Below are positions 37,023-48,463 of a stretch of DNA of 64,000 nucleotides, one piece after another. How positions within the stretch are numbered: position 1 is the stretch's first letter; each line of letters begins with the position of its first letter. The position numbers were made by a program, and so were the translations under genes. The notes beneath the pieces are model-generated. The model was not told where the DNA came from. It made no database searches and worked only from the letters and a program-made list of their open reading frames with translations. The DNA lies in assembly GCA_036346395.1 (NCBI GenBank), contig JAYEVG010000111.1, forward strand, positions 62,001 through 126,000, written 5' to 3'. The DNA is from Hsuehochloa calcarea. Its lineage: Eukaryota > Streptophyta > Magnoliopsida > Poales > Poaceae.

Positions 37023-37420
37023 TCCGGTGACTTGGTAGGATCTGTATCCAGTTATTTTTTTTCCCATACACGAAAAAGCCATACAAAAAAAATCAGCCGT
37101 AGTATTTAATTTGTTATTCTAGTAAGTTTTGTTAAGTTTTTGTCCATTAGAATCAAATTTAGTTTGTTGATCTTGAATTTTTTTGCGTTGCTTTTTATTT
37201 GAGCCTAGTTTGATTTTTTTTTTTTTTTACTCATGTCTATAAAAAAATAAAAAGAAGTGAGATATCAATTTATCCTTTGTGAACCTTTTAATCCTTTGCG
37301 AATACTCTGAACCTATTTAAGACTAGCTAAATCGTTCTTAGAGCTGCATATTAATATTTGTGTTCTTACAATTGTTCAAAGATCAAAAGGTGGGAAAGAA
37401 TTTTTGCTCATTTTTGGTAG
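37023..37420 (+). other. Leader of E3
   Basis: Non-coding leader with T-rich runs near 37217. Matches the complement of E1's leader at about 31830-32219. It is joined straight to the unrecognised segment, so gag has been lost cleanly between the two. Confidence 0.75.
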
Positions 37421-37942
37421 AACAAGAATTTTGGCAATAGTAAATAGCTACATACACACATATAAATTCAATTTGATCGAAGATTTTGGTGTAGACAACA
37501 ACATGTTTCAAGTTTATCAAATATGCATTACTGTGATAATCTTGTTGATTTAAAATTACATGTTTTATGCAAACCATCTATTAAGCAATGTTACGGTCTC
37601 CTTAAGATGGGTTTAAATACAAGTGTCTATTGTTTAGAACGCAATATGATGCCTACTTGTTTATCTCTTAAATGTATAACTAATCGAGTAAGCGCGATTG
37701 AAGCAAGGAATGATATCAATTTGTTTTCACCCACTTTAGTTGACTTTGATGTTGAGAAGGTTAAATTTTATCATATGAGTCAGTTGGGCAATTTGAAATA
37801 TGATTTCGACCTATCGATTGTGCAAAACAACAAGAAGAACACATTAATTGATTCATACATATACCATGCATATATGTTGTTTTCTTCGTCTAGCACATTT
37901 TGAGCTATCAAAAGCCGAGGGCGGTTTTGAACAAAGGGAGGA
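37421..37942 (+). other. Unrecognised internal segment of E3 and polypurine tract
   Basis: Homologous to the split segment in E1. The longest frame (37523-37903) reads KMGLNTSVYCLERNMMPT, then KVKFYHMSQLGNLKY, and I know no family that fits. E3's version gives the uninterrupted form and so defines E1's insertion. The last ~17 bases (gaacaaagggaggatga-like) are purine-rich and abut the LTR start TGATACGG, acting as the polypurine tract. Confidence 0.6.
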
Positions 37943-39166
37943 TGATACGGACATCCTTAGCTATGTTGTTTCATATAGGTTTTCTATTCATTAAATACCT
38001 CAGAACAACATGAGCTTACTAAGAGAGTTGAAAAACAAGAGAAACTTATCCAACAGGTGAATCTGTTCCCTAAATTTCCTTTTAAATTAGTTGAGAATAT
38101 TATACTACCTAATAGCGGGTCATCGCTTGTTTTCAGGTTTGAAGAAAAAGGTTTATTAGAAGACAAAGAACACGATGTTTCTCAAGTTCAAGATGATCTT
38201 GCAGAAACTCGAAGGATCTAGCATACACAATATATATATTTAGAAAGCTTATCAAGTCTACTTTCCAATGGATCAAACGGCATGTGATTTGGAGCTTTCT
38301 ACCACAAGTTATGGCTATTTGAGTACATGCTGCACATTCGGACCAACCAACGCGCGAGAGTTGATAAAGTTGATGATTCCATGGCTTGTACAACATCTTG
38401 GGAGGATATCAAGCTATGCCGTGACTTTCCAAAGGTTCACAAGAGTCTCTTTCTCTAGTTTCACATGAATTCAAATCATTTCAATTAATGAAATTGAACA
38501 TAGGAAGGTTTGGATTCAATTCGGATTCGGAATCAACATCAAATTCAGATTCGGAATCAGCAGGACAGATCGAGTAAAGCGGTCATAACTTTCACAAGCG
38601 GAGTCCGATTAGGGTGTTCTTGGGCTTGTTGGAAAGATAACTTCAAGCCCAATCAATGGATCCTCTCTCACTCCGAAATTCGTCATGTATCAAAAGATAT
38701 GACACCGAAACAATATAACGGTTGTAAAATTAGAGTTTCTTTTTGTTTTAGATTGAGTCGGAATTGGAGTAGGAGTTCTAATTCCGAATTAGAGTAGGAG
38801 TAGGGCCTCTTGGCCAGCCATGAGGAGGAGAAGGGACACTATATATTGAGGGGTAGACCCCTATTGTAACATCATACCATGTTTAATATATTTTCAAAGC
38901 TTTGCTTGATTCTCCTATTGTGCTTATAGCCAAAGCAGAGGGAATTGGGCGTTAAAAACAAGGGGTCGTTTTTGCTTTTCTGCTGGGAATTGAGGGTTCG
39001 ACGATCTTCGCTTGTGGTCAGCGTGGATCCAATCAAGTGTGTGTTTGGGCGAATTTTTCATAGAGTTGCAAGTCTGTGCATTGACGCAGGGGATCAGCTG
39101 GTGGTTCGTTAGGATACACAAGTTATCGAGAGGTTCTACGTCGAGAAGATCAGGCACCCCGCATCA
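37943..39166 (+). mobile_element. 3' LTR of E3
   Basis: Starts TGATACGGACATCC after the polypurine tract and ends ...caccccgcatca (1224 bp). TATA-like 'tatata' at 38840. The first ~560 bases are absent from the 5' LTR of this element. Confidence 0.8.
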
Positions 39167-39540
39167 CTTCCCGAACAGGCATCTCTTCCAGAGACAACTA
39201 CCAACCCTTCATCAACTACATAAGGAGGACTGCGGACTGAAGTGCGGGAGAGCGGAACAGTGAAGATCATTTGGGAAGCACTCTCGAAAGAGCATTGTAT
39301 TCCCGAATTAGTCTTTAGTATAGGTTACAGACACTCGTTGTAATAGCCAGTTCATAGCAATAAAGAGCATCCTCATTACTTTCCAGAAGATACGCACCAT
39401 TTTCCTCTTTCTTTTCATATATTCATAAGATCGCCGAATTGATCGTCGACAGCTGGCACCGTCCGTGGGGAAGAAGGCGCAAATCTTCTGAAGGGATTCT
39501 TTGCTCACCAAATCCTCGCTCATCCTTCCGTTCACGAGAT
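39167..39540 (+). mobile_element. Remnant of another LTR element with a tggcaccgtccgtgggg primer region
   Basis: Directly after E3's end comes a fragment that ends near 39450 and is followed by 'tggcaccgtccgtgggg' (39454-39470). This resembles the post-LTR primer region of some plant gypsy elements (Tat/Athila-type, 'tggcgccgtctgtggg'). No gag is seen after it. Assignment is tentative. Confidence 0.4.
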
Positions 39541-40226
39541 CTATAGATCCTCACATTGATCTATAGTGTAACTGAATTGCATGACCAACTTCATGTCCTT
39601 CGTATCGGCCATGTCGATACTTGATCTTCGTAGCAACGAAGTACCGTGAGCAACTGAAGCTCTGATACCACCTGATAAGGATCCACCTAGTTGATTAGAT
39701 GAATCCTGATTGTTGGCTCAATCTTTCACGGTACACTCGAAGATCCGTAGCAATCTCACAAACCAATTCGGTGAATTGAATTGTAAGAAAATCAATACAC
39801 TAACAAACCAATCTAATAGATTGAATTGCAAGTAGTAGCCTTCGGTGAATAGTACTCCGAAGCAAGAGATAGATATCTTGATCTTGCTCTCAATCTTTCT
39901 CCCTCAATCTCTCCAACCCATATCACGACTCAAGAACACACGATATGCGTCAAAACAACTTTTCTGATTTTTATTATCTAAATCATAACTTGTCCCCCTA
40001 TATGGTGTGGCCATGGGGGTTTATATAGCCTCCCACGTAAGCACAAAAATTGGATGAACAGATTGCAGAGTTGCTCTGATAATTCATACCGATTACTATT
40101 CACATAAAGCGATGATCCAAGTCGGTTCTTGTTTATGTGAATAATAAACCAACCAAAAAGTACTTTCTTTAATTAGAATTTAAACTATTCTAGTTTTGGA
40201 ATAAAATATTAATCACCAATTGGTCA
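39541..40226 (-). mobile_element. LTR, primer site and partial leader of a separate LTR element
   Basis: Minus strand: leader 39658-39541, primer site 39659-39670 (gctctgatacca on plus), then an LTR ending ...ccttatca at 39673. A TATA-like 'ctatataaac' lies on the minus strand near 40020. The LTR's outer end is not firmly placed (CA candidates near 40226). The sequence is unlike the E0-E3 family; copia or gypsy cannot be decided without pol. Confidence 0.5.
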
Positions 40227-41214
40227 TCTCAATTGGATCCAAAGCATACCAACCCACATGCCATGTTCCTGGCGTCCTCTCCATGCATGGCCAAATCTTC
40301 CTCTTAGTTTCCCTTGTGTTGTGGGCTTTCCTTCTCTTAGCTTCTTACACGAACTTGTTCCATGCACTTGATGCTTCTTCTGATGCCAATGCAACCCTTG
40401 CTGACATACCACCACATGTCTTTGTTGACTGCACGCACGCGCTAGGGTTTTATCCCGAGAGAACGTCCCCTCTCGTTGGCCAGCATCCCCATCCACCCTA
40501 TCGGCATTCACAACATTTTGTTTTACCTTTTGCAATGATTTGGTTGTAGATATGGCCGTATCAGTCGGTCTAGGTGGAAGGAGCCTTCCCCTTGTCGCGA
40601 GACTCTCTACGTCAGACTGGTATGTCGAAGTCATCCATGTCCTGTGATTCCATGATGTAAGTACACCGTACAGTCAAAAACGTAACAAGGATGTAAATTC
40701 TTCATAACTCACGTCGTCGATATGGATTACGCTTGGGCGACCGGATATGCTATGGCGGTCGGACCGTACAGTCAAAAACGTAACAAGGATGTAAATTCTT
40801 CATAACTCACGTCGTCGATATGGATTACGCTTGGGCGACCGGATATGCTATGGCGGTCGGACTCAGCTGCATGAGCCTTTCCCTTCCCCTTGTCGCGGGG
40901 CTCTCCACGTCGGGCTTGTATGTCGAAGTCGTCCATGTCCTACGATTACATGATGTAAGTGTATCGTACAGTGAAAAATGTAACAAACAGGCGAGTCCTA
41001 GGCTCCTTCGGTGCCTCCTCAACAGGGTCTGGTATGATGAGAACATGACCCCTATGGATACAACCATATTTGCTATGCTCGTTGTTCCAATTAAAAAAAG
41101 CTCGTACACTTCACTTAAATTATCAGGTGGGCTCATTTTTAGGAGTAACTTTATATTACATGAATTATATGATACTGTCTAATAAATGTGTTGTTATTTT
41201 CAGGAATAAAAGAC
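40227..41214. other. Unassigned stretch with internal duplications
   Basis: Moderately GC-rich sequence without a recognisable domain. Plus-strand frames at 40220-40549 and 40820-41182 are short and unlike known proteins. A ~290-base block is imperfectly duplicated: 'cttccccttgtcgcg' occurs near 40585 and 40885, and 'tatgtcgaagtc' near 40621 and 40919. A perfect 98-base tandem repeat lies inside it. Confidence 0.5.
40666..40861. repeat. 98-bp perfect tandem duplication (two copies)
   Basis: 40666-40763 and 40764-40861 are identical by eye, beginning ccgtacagtcaaaaacg and ending atggcggtcgga. Perfect identity implies a recent duplication or an assembly duplication. Confidence 0.93.
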
Positions 41215-42163
41215 AGAGAGAGAGTGGTTGATTTTTAAGAGTTCGAGCTGGACCTATTTTGGAATCCAATTCGGCCTCCGGAGACAACACCGACTTCAAA
41301 CATGCATAACTTTCACATACGGAGTCCGTTGGAGGTCCACGAGCACTTGATGGAAAGATTATCTTGTCATCTTTTCAAAGGATCCATCCCCACCTCCAAA
41401 TTCATTTTGTGCAGGTCAAAATCTTCAAAACAATCTGGTATTGTGACAGCCCAACATGCCCGTAGTAAAAAGGCCATAACTTTTACAAACGGAGTCCGAT
41501 TCGGGTGTTCTTGAGCGTGTTGGAAAGCTTATTCTGAGAGATTTCTAATGGATCTGGATTCACCTCTAAATTCTTTCTGTGAACTTCGAAATCGTCAAAA
41601 GAAGATGCTACATCACCTATTTAGGCCAATTTAGGCCTTGTAATCGTACCAGAATTGGACCATACACCAGCGGGCCACCTTATGGAGCCCATACTATTCA
41701 TGTGAACAGTACCACATCTATAAATAGTGCATGAATAGTCTCACCCCCTATTTTGTTAGCTATGTGCGGCTTCCCCTTCCCTATATAAGCAGGTCGCACT
41801 CATCTAGTTTTCTCGAATTTCGTTAAGGTTTAGCCCCTGTGCAAACTTTTGTTCTTCAGTTGTGTTGGACGACCACCTGTTAAGACAGTCTTCGGAATCC
41901 CACCTTATCATATTTCATAAATATTTGCAATACATCAGATTGTGTTTTATCTTATTCTTGTGTGTTATTCGATTGCATGCAGGAATAGACCTTCGTGGTC
42001 AGGTTGATCGTGCTTCCAGCAGGTCAATAACATCTCAGAGTCAGTTCAACGATTGCTAAGGCGCTAGCATCGTCGTACGGTTGTAGTCGGATCGCGAGAG
42101 TCGCCTCCACCAAAATCGATATTTATCAATCTCATCGAAAGATCGGGCACTCCGTCTTCATCA
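41215..42163 (+). mobile_element. LTR of another gypsy-type element
   Basis: Ends ...ctccgtcttcatca followed by a primer site. It contains the 'cataacttt..acggagtccg' block twice (~41305 and ~41474), also present in the E-family LTRs, which suggests a related family. A TATA-like 'ctatataagc' lies at 41781. The 5' end is not fixed; the start given is approximate. Confidence 0.6.
41781..41788 (+). promoter_or_regulatory. TATA box of the 41.2-42.2 kb LTR
   Basis: ctatataag in a C-rich surround, about 380 bases before the LTR end, consistent with the LTR promoter. Confidence 0.55.
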
Positions 42164-42165
42164 AG

Positions 42166-42177
42166 TGGTATCAGAGC
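42166..42177 (+). promoter_or_regulatory. tRNA-iMet primer binding site
   Basis: TGGTATCAGAGC, perfect, two bases after the LTR end (catca-ag). Confidence 0.92.
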
Positions 42178-42500
42178 TACAGATCATCGGTGACAGCTTC
42201 CAGTTTTTTAGTAGTACATTCGTTTTTCATACCTAGAGTCCAGAAAATTGCCAAGAAAAAACAAATTCGCATCTATCATCCAGACCGAGCCCTTCAAGCC
42301 ATTACATTTTTTTCTTTTCAGTTTGCTTGTTGAATCTTTGGTTGCATTGTCGTGTCTAGTTGCTGATATTTAGTTCTAGTTATTGTCTAGTTGGTCGTTG
42401 TCTAGATTACTTCTCGTGTTTTTCCTTTCTGTCGCTTAATCGTTCTTTTAGGGTTCTTAGTTTTTGCATCTAAAATAGAAAATCCATGGGTTAGAACTCC
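42178..42500 (+). other. Leader of the 41.2-kb element, truncated
   Basis: T-rich untranslated leader (for example 'tctagttgctgatatttag'). It stops near 42500 where the ABC1K-derived array begins. No gag is present. Confidence 0.55.
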
Positions 42501-44228
42501 TCTAATCTGGACCCAAAAAAGAGAGAACACTTTGCTGTTATTCGTGACTTATGGAAAACCCAAGGGCCGACAAATAATAGAAGGAGAAAGAGGCCGCCAC
42601 ACAGAACAAAAGATAATACAAATGATTCAATGCCATGCTGCTGCCATTAATCGAGATACTAAAAAGGACCAAACCGCGATACAAATGATTCAATGTCATG
42701 AAGGAACGATCTTATTGGGAAATCCATCAAACGAAGACGATGATATGTCTGAGGTAAGAAATCATGCCAAAATCGAACCTCAAAACTCACTGGATCACAG
42801 GACAATACCATTTCAAAAGGAACGCATGCGTGAAGCCTCCTAAAAAGCACGGTAGTAACCGTGGAATTGAGAACAAACATTTTTTATGTGAAATAGGGAA
42901 TTCAGCAATGTAGAACCATATAACCCAAATATGCAAAGAATTCAAAAATTGTAACAAAAATACAGAAAACTACAATGTTGATCGTTACAACACAGGCAGT
43001 TGTCATTATAGTATTCTAGAATGACATTAGCACAAAACACAAAAACAAAAGATGGCATGGTGAGTTAAAAATGTTCTTTATTAGCAATTTAGCAAAATGA
43101 ATTTATAGAGGACAAATCGTTGCAAAAGTGTATGCATACGCACATCTGTAATTGATAATTTAGAGAAAGAAAAAATCCTACCTGCGAAGTTCATTTTTTA
43201 GCAATGTAGATAGATACGAAGTCATTTAGACAAAAAGATGACACGTCATGTACAGTAAGTTCAAGTCACATAAACCAATTTTTTCTATATGTATTCAAAG
43301 TAATTAATTCTCAAAGAAGGGCAACAACAGACGAAGAGAATGGATTTACAGAGGACTAATCGCTACAAAAGTGTATGCATACGTACATCTGGATTTGATA
43401 ATTCAGAGAAAGGCAAAAACCTACCTGCATAGCTCATTTTTTTGGGTAATCTAGGTAGATACGAAGTCATCGGGACAACATGATAACACATCATGTACAA
43501 CAAGTTCAAGTGACAAAAACCATACTTTTTATATATATTCAGACTAATAACTTCTCAAAGACGGGCGACAACAGGCGGAGGGATTGCTTACTAGCAAAAG
43601 GAAGGGGATGGTGATAGACAGAGATCAAAGACGCATGAGCAGGGCCGGAACTGATTAACATACACCATCCCATTTGCTACTAACTGAGATATGGAGATAA
43701 TATGTAGCTACACACTAATGGTAGCAAAAGAAAACTAATTGAGCTATGGAGGTACTCATCGCACCCTATGCATACCCTGATTAGCATGAAGTGCATTACA
43801 ATTATGCTGTGACAATAGTAGATGATCTCTGGTAGTCGAAGAAACTTACCTAAATGAAGTGCGATCGCTGCGTTTGGAGAAAACTATATGTTCAAAGGAC
43901 GGTCCTTTTTTTTACACCCAGGTGTTTTGTAAATGTAATACAAACTGGAAACATCTTGAGGGCATATCCCAAACAATTTACACATTTAATATTACACACA
44001 AAAAATTGCATTTGTTAGCTATTTTATATATTCGATAAACTACATTCTTATGCCATCACAAACTATAAGATTGTGCAGCCAAAACTGAGTAGACAGATTG
44101 TTCAAAAGGTAGTGAGTATACTCCACTATGGTAAATGGCTAAATGCTACGCACATTAAAAAAAATTATATGCGTAAATGGCCGCAGTAAAACATAGAAAA
44201 GAATAGAGCAAAGAGGCGTTGTAGGTAC
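42501..44228. other. Array spacer before copy 1 (first unit edge)
   Basis: The array begins near 42500. A plus-strand frame at 42532-42843 (103 codons) is the longest version of a frame seen in most units (IQMIQCH repeated twice, then LSEVRNHAKIEPQN). Antisense to it lies 42880-42659 (73 codons; FEVRFWHDFLPQT, ESFVSRFGPF). On the minus strand 43922-43850 resembles an exon with a GTAAGT donor (KKDRPLNIYF region in other units). None of these is recognised. Confidence 0.6.
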
Positions 44229-45165
44229 CAAACGCTAAATGAATTGTGCAACCTTCTCAGCTCTGTCGTGTCGGCGAAACAAATTGTTGAATGCACGGCA
44301 CTGCCATTCCCATCTCCTCTTTGCATGCTAAGGTATAGTAAATTTGAAAGCAATTAAAAACTTTTAATATACACTCACACTAACAGATGTGCGACAAATT
44401 CAATAGGTCGAACATATGGACCAAAGGTTAAAATTTTCCTTAACAGGTACTTCAACGCCAGCTTCGTTAAATCTTAGTAATTCCATGGCATATCTAGCAA
44501 TCTCAACGGATGTATCCATACAGACTTCAGACCCAGAATAGGGCAAGCTGGAAATTTTAGTCAATTAAGAACATAGAATGCTAGTAATTGAGAAAGTACT
44601 CACGGCATACCCGCAAGTGCCTACTTCCTCTTTAGAAGCCTCTCGTCCTAAGTTAATTTCTTTTTAAGTCTCAGCTGTGCAGTTGCCATCTCTCTCTCTC
44701 TCTCTCCTTTGTGTGGTCTGACGCTTTTCGAAGCTATAAAATAGCTAAACAGGGAAAGTTAAGCTAAGCATAAGAAAGAATCAAATACTGGATGTAAGTA
44801 ATTAGGAAGGAGCATCTCTCAAATAAAAAGTGACTACCTATTAAGGCAAAATTAAGTAGGTCTTCTAAAAGCCGCCATATCTCCGGTAGGAACAAGCACA
44901 CCCATCAGAATAATTGCTTGAAGCACCTGCAGGAATACACATCTAGATGTCTTGCAAAACCTCACAAGGGCTAAGTTAGTGTTTGCAGGACATATGCCTA
45001 GAGAAACTTACTTTATCAGGATACGTTTTGTAACTTCCATAAAAATTCTCAACCAATCCTTCATTGATATTTGGACTAATGCTGCATGTTTGAATAACGA
45101 AGATTAGAACAACAAGGTCGTTACCACGAAAATGGAAGCCGTAGAAGATAAGCCGCCCACCTCAC
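44229..45165 (-). pseudogene. ABC1-like kinase gene fragment, array copy 1
   Basis: ABC1K/ADCK/UbiB proteins are atypical kinases; the plant members of this type act in plastids, largely at plastoglobules. Minus-strand exons in gene order: a (partial, ~45165-45130, GRLIFY), b 45081-45012 (ISPNINEGLVENFYGSY), c 44926-44838 (VLQAIILMGVLVPTGDM), d 44733-44604, e 44547-44451 (YAMELLRFNEAGVE), f 44327-44229 (AFNNLF, AEKVAQF). Introns begin GTAAGT, GTAGTC, GTGAGT and GTACC and end in AG. Stops: TAA in c (RRPT*FCLNS, where the family has Gln), TAG in f (QFI*R), and a GA-tract frameshift in d. Cannot encode a working protein. Family match is from recall of the plastid ABC1K7/8-like sequence; the exact member is unsettled. 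Confidence 0.8.
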
Positions 45166-46616
45166 ACATCAGCAGCAGCTTTTTAATCAGCATATATATT
45201 GTTGTTGCATTTAATTGAGATACTAACAAGGACCAAAAGACAATACAAATGATTCAATGCCATGCAACTACCTTTAATCGAGATACTAAAAAGAACCAAA
45301 CGGCAATACAAATGATTCAATGTCACGAAGGAACGATCTTATAGGAAAATCCGTCAAACAAAGAGGAGGTTCTGTCTGAGGTAAGAAATCATGACAAAAT
45401 CGAACCTCAAAACCCACTTGATCACATGATAATAACATGTCACACGGAATGCAAGCGCGAAGCCTCCTAAAAAGCACAGTAGTACCCGTGGAATTGAGAA
45501 CAAATATTTTTTATGTGAAATAGGGAATTCAATAATGTAGAACTATATAACCCAAATATGCAAAGAATTCAAAAATCATAACGAAAATACAGAAATGTAC
45601 AACGCTGATCGTTACAACACAGGCAGATGTCATTATCCTATTCTAGAATGACATTAGCACACAACACAAAAACAAAAGATGGCAAGGTGAGTTACAAATG
45701 TTCTTTATTAGAAATTTAGCAAAATGAATTTACAGAGGACAAATCGCTGCAAAAGTGTATGCATACGCACAGCTGGATTTGATAATTCAGAGAAAGGAAA
45801 AAACCCACCCGCATAGCTCTTTTTTTTGGGCAATCTAGGTAGATACGAAGTCATCTGGACAACTTGATGACACATCATGTACAGCAAGTTTAAGTGACAA
45901 AAACCATATTTTTATATATAGTCGGACTAATTACTCCTAATAATTACTCCTAAAAGACGTGCGACAACAGGCGGAGGGCTTGCTTACTAGCAAAAGGAAG
46001 GGGATGGAGACAGACAGAGATCAAACCCGCATGAGCAGGGCAAGAACTGAATAACATACACCATCCCATTTGTTACTAACTGAGATATGCAGGTAATATG
46101 TAGCTACACACTAATGGTAGCAAAAGAAAACTAATTGAGCTATGCAGGTACTCATCGCACCCTATGCATACCGCGGATTAGTATGAAGTGCATTGCAATT
46201 ATGCTGTGAGAATAGTACATGATCACTGGTAGTAGAAGAAACTTACCTAAATGAAGTACAGTCCTGTCGTTTGGAGAAAAATATATATTCAAAGGACGGT
46301 CCTTTTTTTTAGACCCAGCTGTTTTGTAAATGTAATAGAAACTGCAAACATCTTGAAGGCATATCCTAAACAATTTACACATGAAATATTACACACGAAA
46401 AATTGCTGTTGTTAGCTATTTTATATATTCAATAAACTACATTCTTATGCCATCACTAACTATAAGATTGTACGGCCAAAACTGAGTAGACAGTTGTCCA
46501 AAGGTAGTGAGTATACTGCACTTTGGTAAATGCTACGCATTTTTTAAAAAAATTATATGAGTAAATTGCCGCAGTAAACCACAGAAAAGAATAGAGAAAA
46601 GAGGCGTTGTAGTTAC
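45166..46616. other. Array spacer between copies 1 and 2
   Basis: Holds the anchor (45293) and the intact 63-codon minus-strand frame 45477-45286; the plus-strand frame is broken here. An exon-like minus-strand block at ~46320-46256 (KKDRPLNIYFSPNDRTVLHL) has an AG before it and GTAAGT after it. Confidence 0.6.
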
Positions 46617-47050
46617 CAAACGGTAAATGAATTATGCAACCTTCTCAGCTCTGTCGGGTTGGCGAAACAAATTGTTGAATGCGCGGCACTGCCATTCCCA
46701 TCTCTTCTTTGCATGCTGATATAGAGTAAATTTGAAAGCAATTAAAAACTTTCAATATATTCTCACACTAACAGATGTGCTACCAATTCGATAGGTCAAA
46801 CCTATGGATCAAAGGTTAAAATTTTCCTTAACAGGTACTTACTCTATCATGAACCTTTTCATAACTTCCATAAAAATTCTCAACCAATCCTTCATGGATA
46901 TTTAGACTAATGCTGTAAGTAAGAATAACGAAGATTAGAACAACAATGTCGTTACCACATAAATGGAAGTTTACAGGAACAAAGAGATTGTACACAACTT
47001 TGCCATCATTTGAAAGTTGTAGAAGATAAGCCTCCGCCCGTTGACATCAG
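46617..47050 (-). pseudogene. ABC1-like kinase gene fragment, array copy 2 (exons c-e deleted)
   Basis: Exon a (~47045-46957) reads RLIFYNFQMMAK, i.e. the kinase DFG position is decayed to NFQ. Exon b is 46912-46851 (SPNIHEGLVENFY, with decay). The sequence then jumps straight from exon b into the last bases of exon e (acaggtactt at ~46843), so exons c, d and most of e are gone; this accounts for the 1.87-kb unit. Exon f 46715-46617 keeps RRPDRAEKVA and FIYR but has a TAA stop between them. Its intron donor is GTAAC rather than GTACC. Not functional. Confidence 0.75.
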
Positions 47051-48463
47051 CAGCAGCTTTTTAATCAGCATATATATTGCTGCTGCATTTACTTGAGATA
47101 CTAACAAGGACCAAAAGACAATACAAATGATTCAATGCCATGATCGAGATACTAAAAAGGACCAAACGGCGATACAAATGATTCAATGTCATGAAGAAAC
47201 GATCTTATTGGAAAATCGGTCAAACGAAGAGTAGGATCTGTCTGAGGTAAGAAATCATGCCAAAATCGAACCTCAAAACCCACTGGATCACAGGATAATA
47301 CCATTTCACAAGGAACGCATGCGCGAAGCCTCCTAAAAAGCACGGTAGTAACCGTGGAATTGAGAACAAACATTTTTTAAGTGAAATTGGGAATTCAGCA
47401 ACGTAGAACTATATAACCCAAATATGCAAAGAATTCGAAAATCGTAACGAAAATACAGAAAAGTACAATGCTTATCGTTACAACACAGGCAGTTGTCATT
47501 ATCGTATTCTAGAACGACAATAGCACACAACACAAAAACAAAAGATGGCATGGTGAGTTACAAATGTTCTTTATTAGCAATTTAGCAAAATGAATTTACA
47601 GATGACAAATCGTTGCAAAAGTGTATGCATACGCACATCTGTATTTGATAATTCGGATAAAGAAAAAATCCTACCTGCATAGCTCATTTTTTTTGGGCAA
47701 TTTAGGTAGATACGAAGTCATCTGGACAACATGATGACACATCATGTACAGCAAGTTCAAGTGACATAAATCATACTTTTTATATATATTCAGAATAATA
47801 ACTTCTCAAAGACGAACGACAACAGGCGGAGGGATTGCTTACTAGCAAAAGGAAGGGGATGGAAATAGACAGAGATCAAACCCGCATGAGCAGGGCCGAA
47901 ACTAAATAACATACACCATGCCATTTGCTACTAACTGAGATATGGAGATAAGATGTAGCTACACACTAATGGTAGCAAAAGAAAACTAATTGAGCTATGG
48001 AGGTACTCATCACACCCTATGCATACCGCTGATTAGCATGAAGTGCAGTGCAATTATGCTGTGAAAATAGTAGATGATCTCTGGTGGTAGAAGAAACTTG
48101 CCAAAATGAAGTACAGTCCTGTCGTTTGGAGAAAAATATATGTTCAAAGGACGGTCCTTTTTTAGACCCAGCTGTTTTGTAAATGTAACACAAACAGGAA
48201 ACATCTCGAGGGCATATACCAAACAATTTACACACAAAAAATTGCATTTGTTAGCTACTTTATATATTCAATAAACAACATTCTTATGCCATCACTAACT
48301 ATAAGATTGTGCAACCAAAACTGAGTAGACAGATTGTCCAATGGTAGTGAGTATACTGCACTATGGTAAATGGCTAAATGCTACGCACATTAAAAAAAAT
48401 TATATGCGTAAATGGCCACAGTAAACCATAGAAAAGAATAGAGCAAAGAGGCGTTGTTGGTAC
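47051..48463. other. Array spacer between copies 2 and 3
   Basis: Anchor at 47159 and the 73-codon minus-strand frame 47373-47152. The exon-like block near 48175-48110 in this unit has a shorter A run, giving an uninterrupted 75-codon frame 48237-48010 (LGLKKDRPLNIYFSPNDRTV). No family recognised. Confidence 0.6.

Larger units (their letters stand above)
36363..39166 (+). mobile_element. Element E3: short non-autonomous gypsy LTR element (2.8 kb)
   Basis: Same LTR family, plus strand. Structure: 5' LTR 36363-37008, primer site 37011-37022, leader to ~37420, unrecognised segment 37421-37925, polypurine tract 37926-37942, 3' LTR 37943-39166. It has no gag and no pol and must have depended on proteins from relatives. 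The 5' LTR is about 580 bases shorter than the 3' LTR because everything between its TGAT start and 'aggaaggtttggattc' is missing. Flanking bases (ccacc and cttcc) are not a target duplication. E3 sits head-to-head against E2's primer site, so the left junction looks recombined. Confidence 0.78.

Noticed and set aside
40220..41182. Hydrophobic frame LVSLVLWAFLLLASYTNLF as a membrane protein gene
   Set aside because: It is short, overlaps an antisense frame of similar length, sits at an LTR edge and has no family I recognise.
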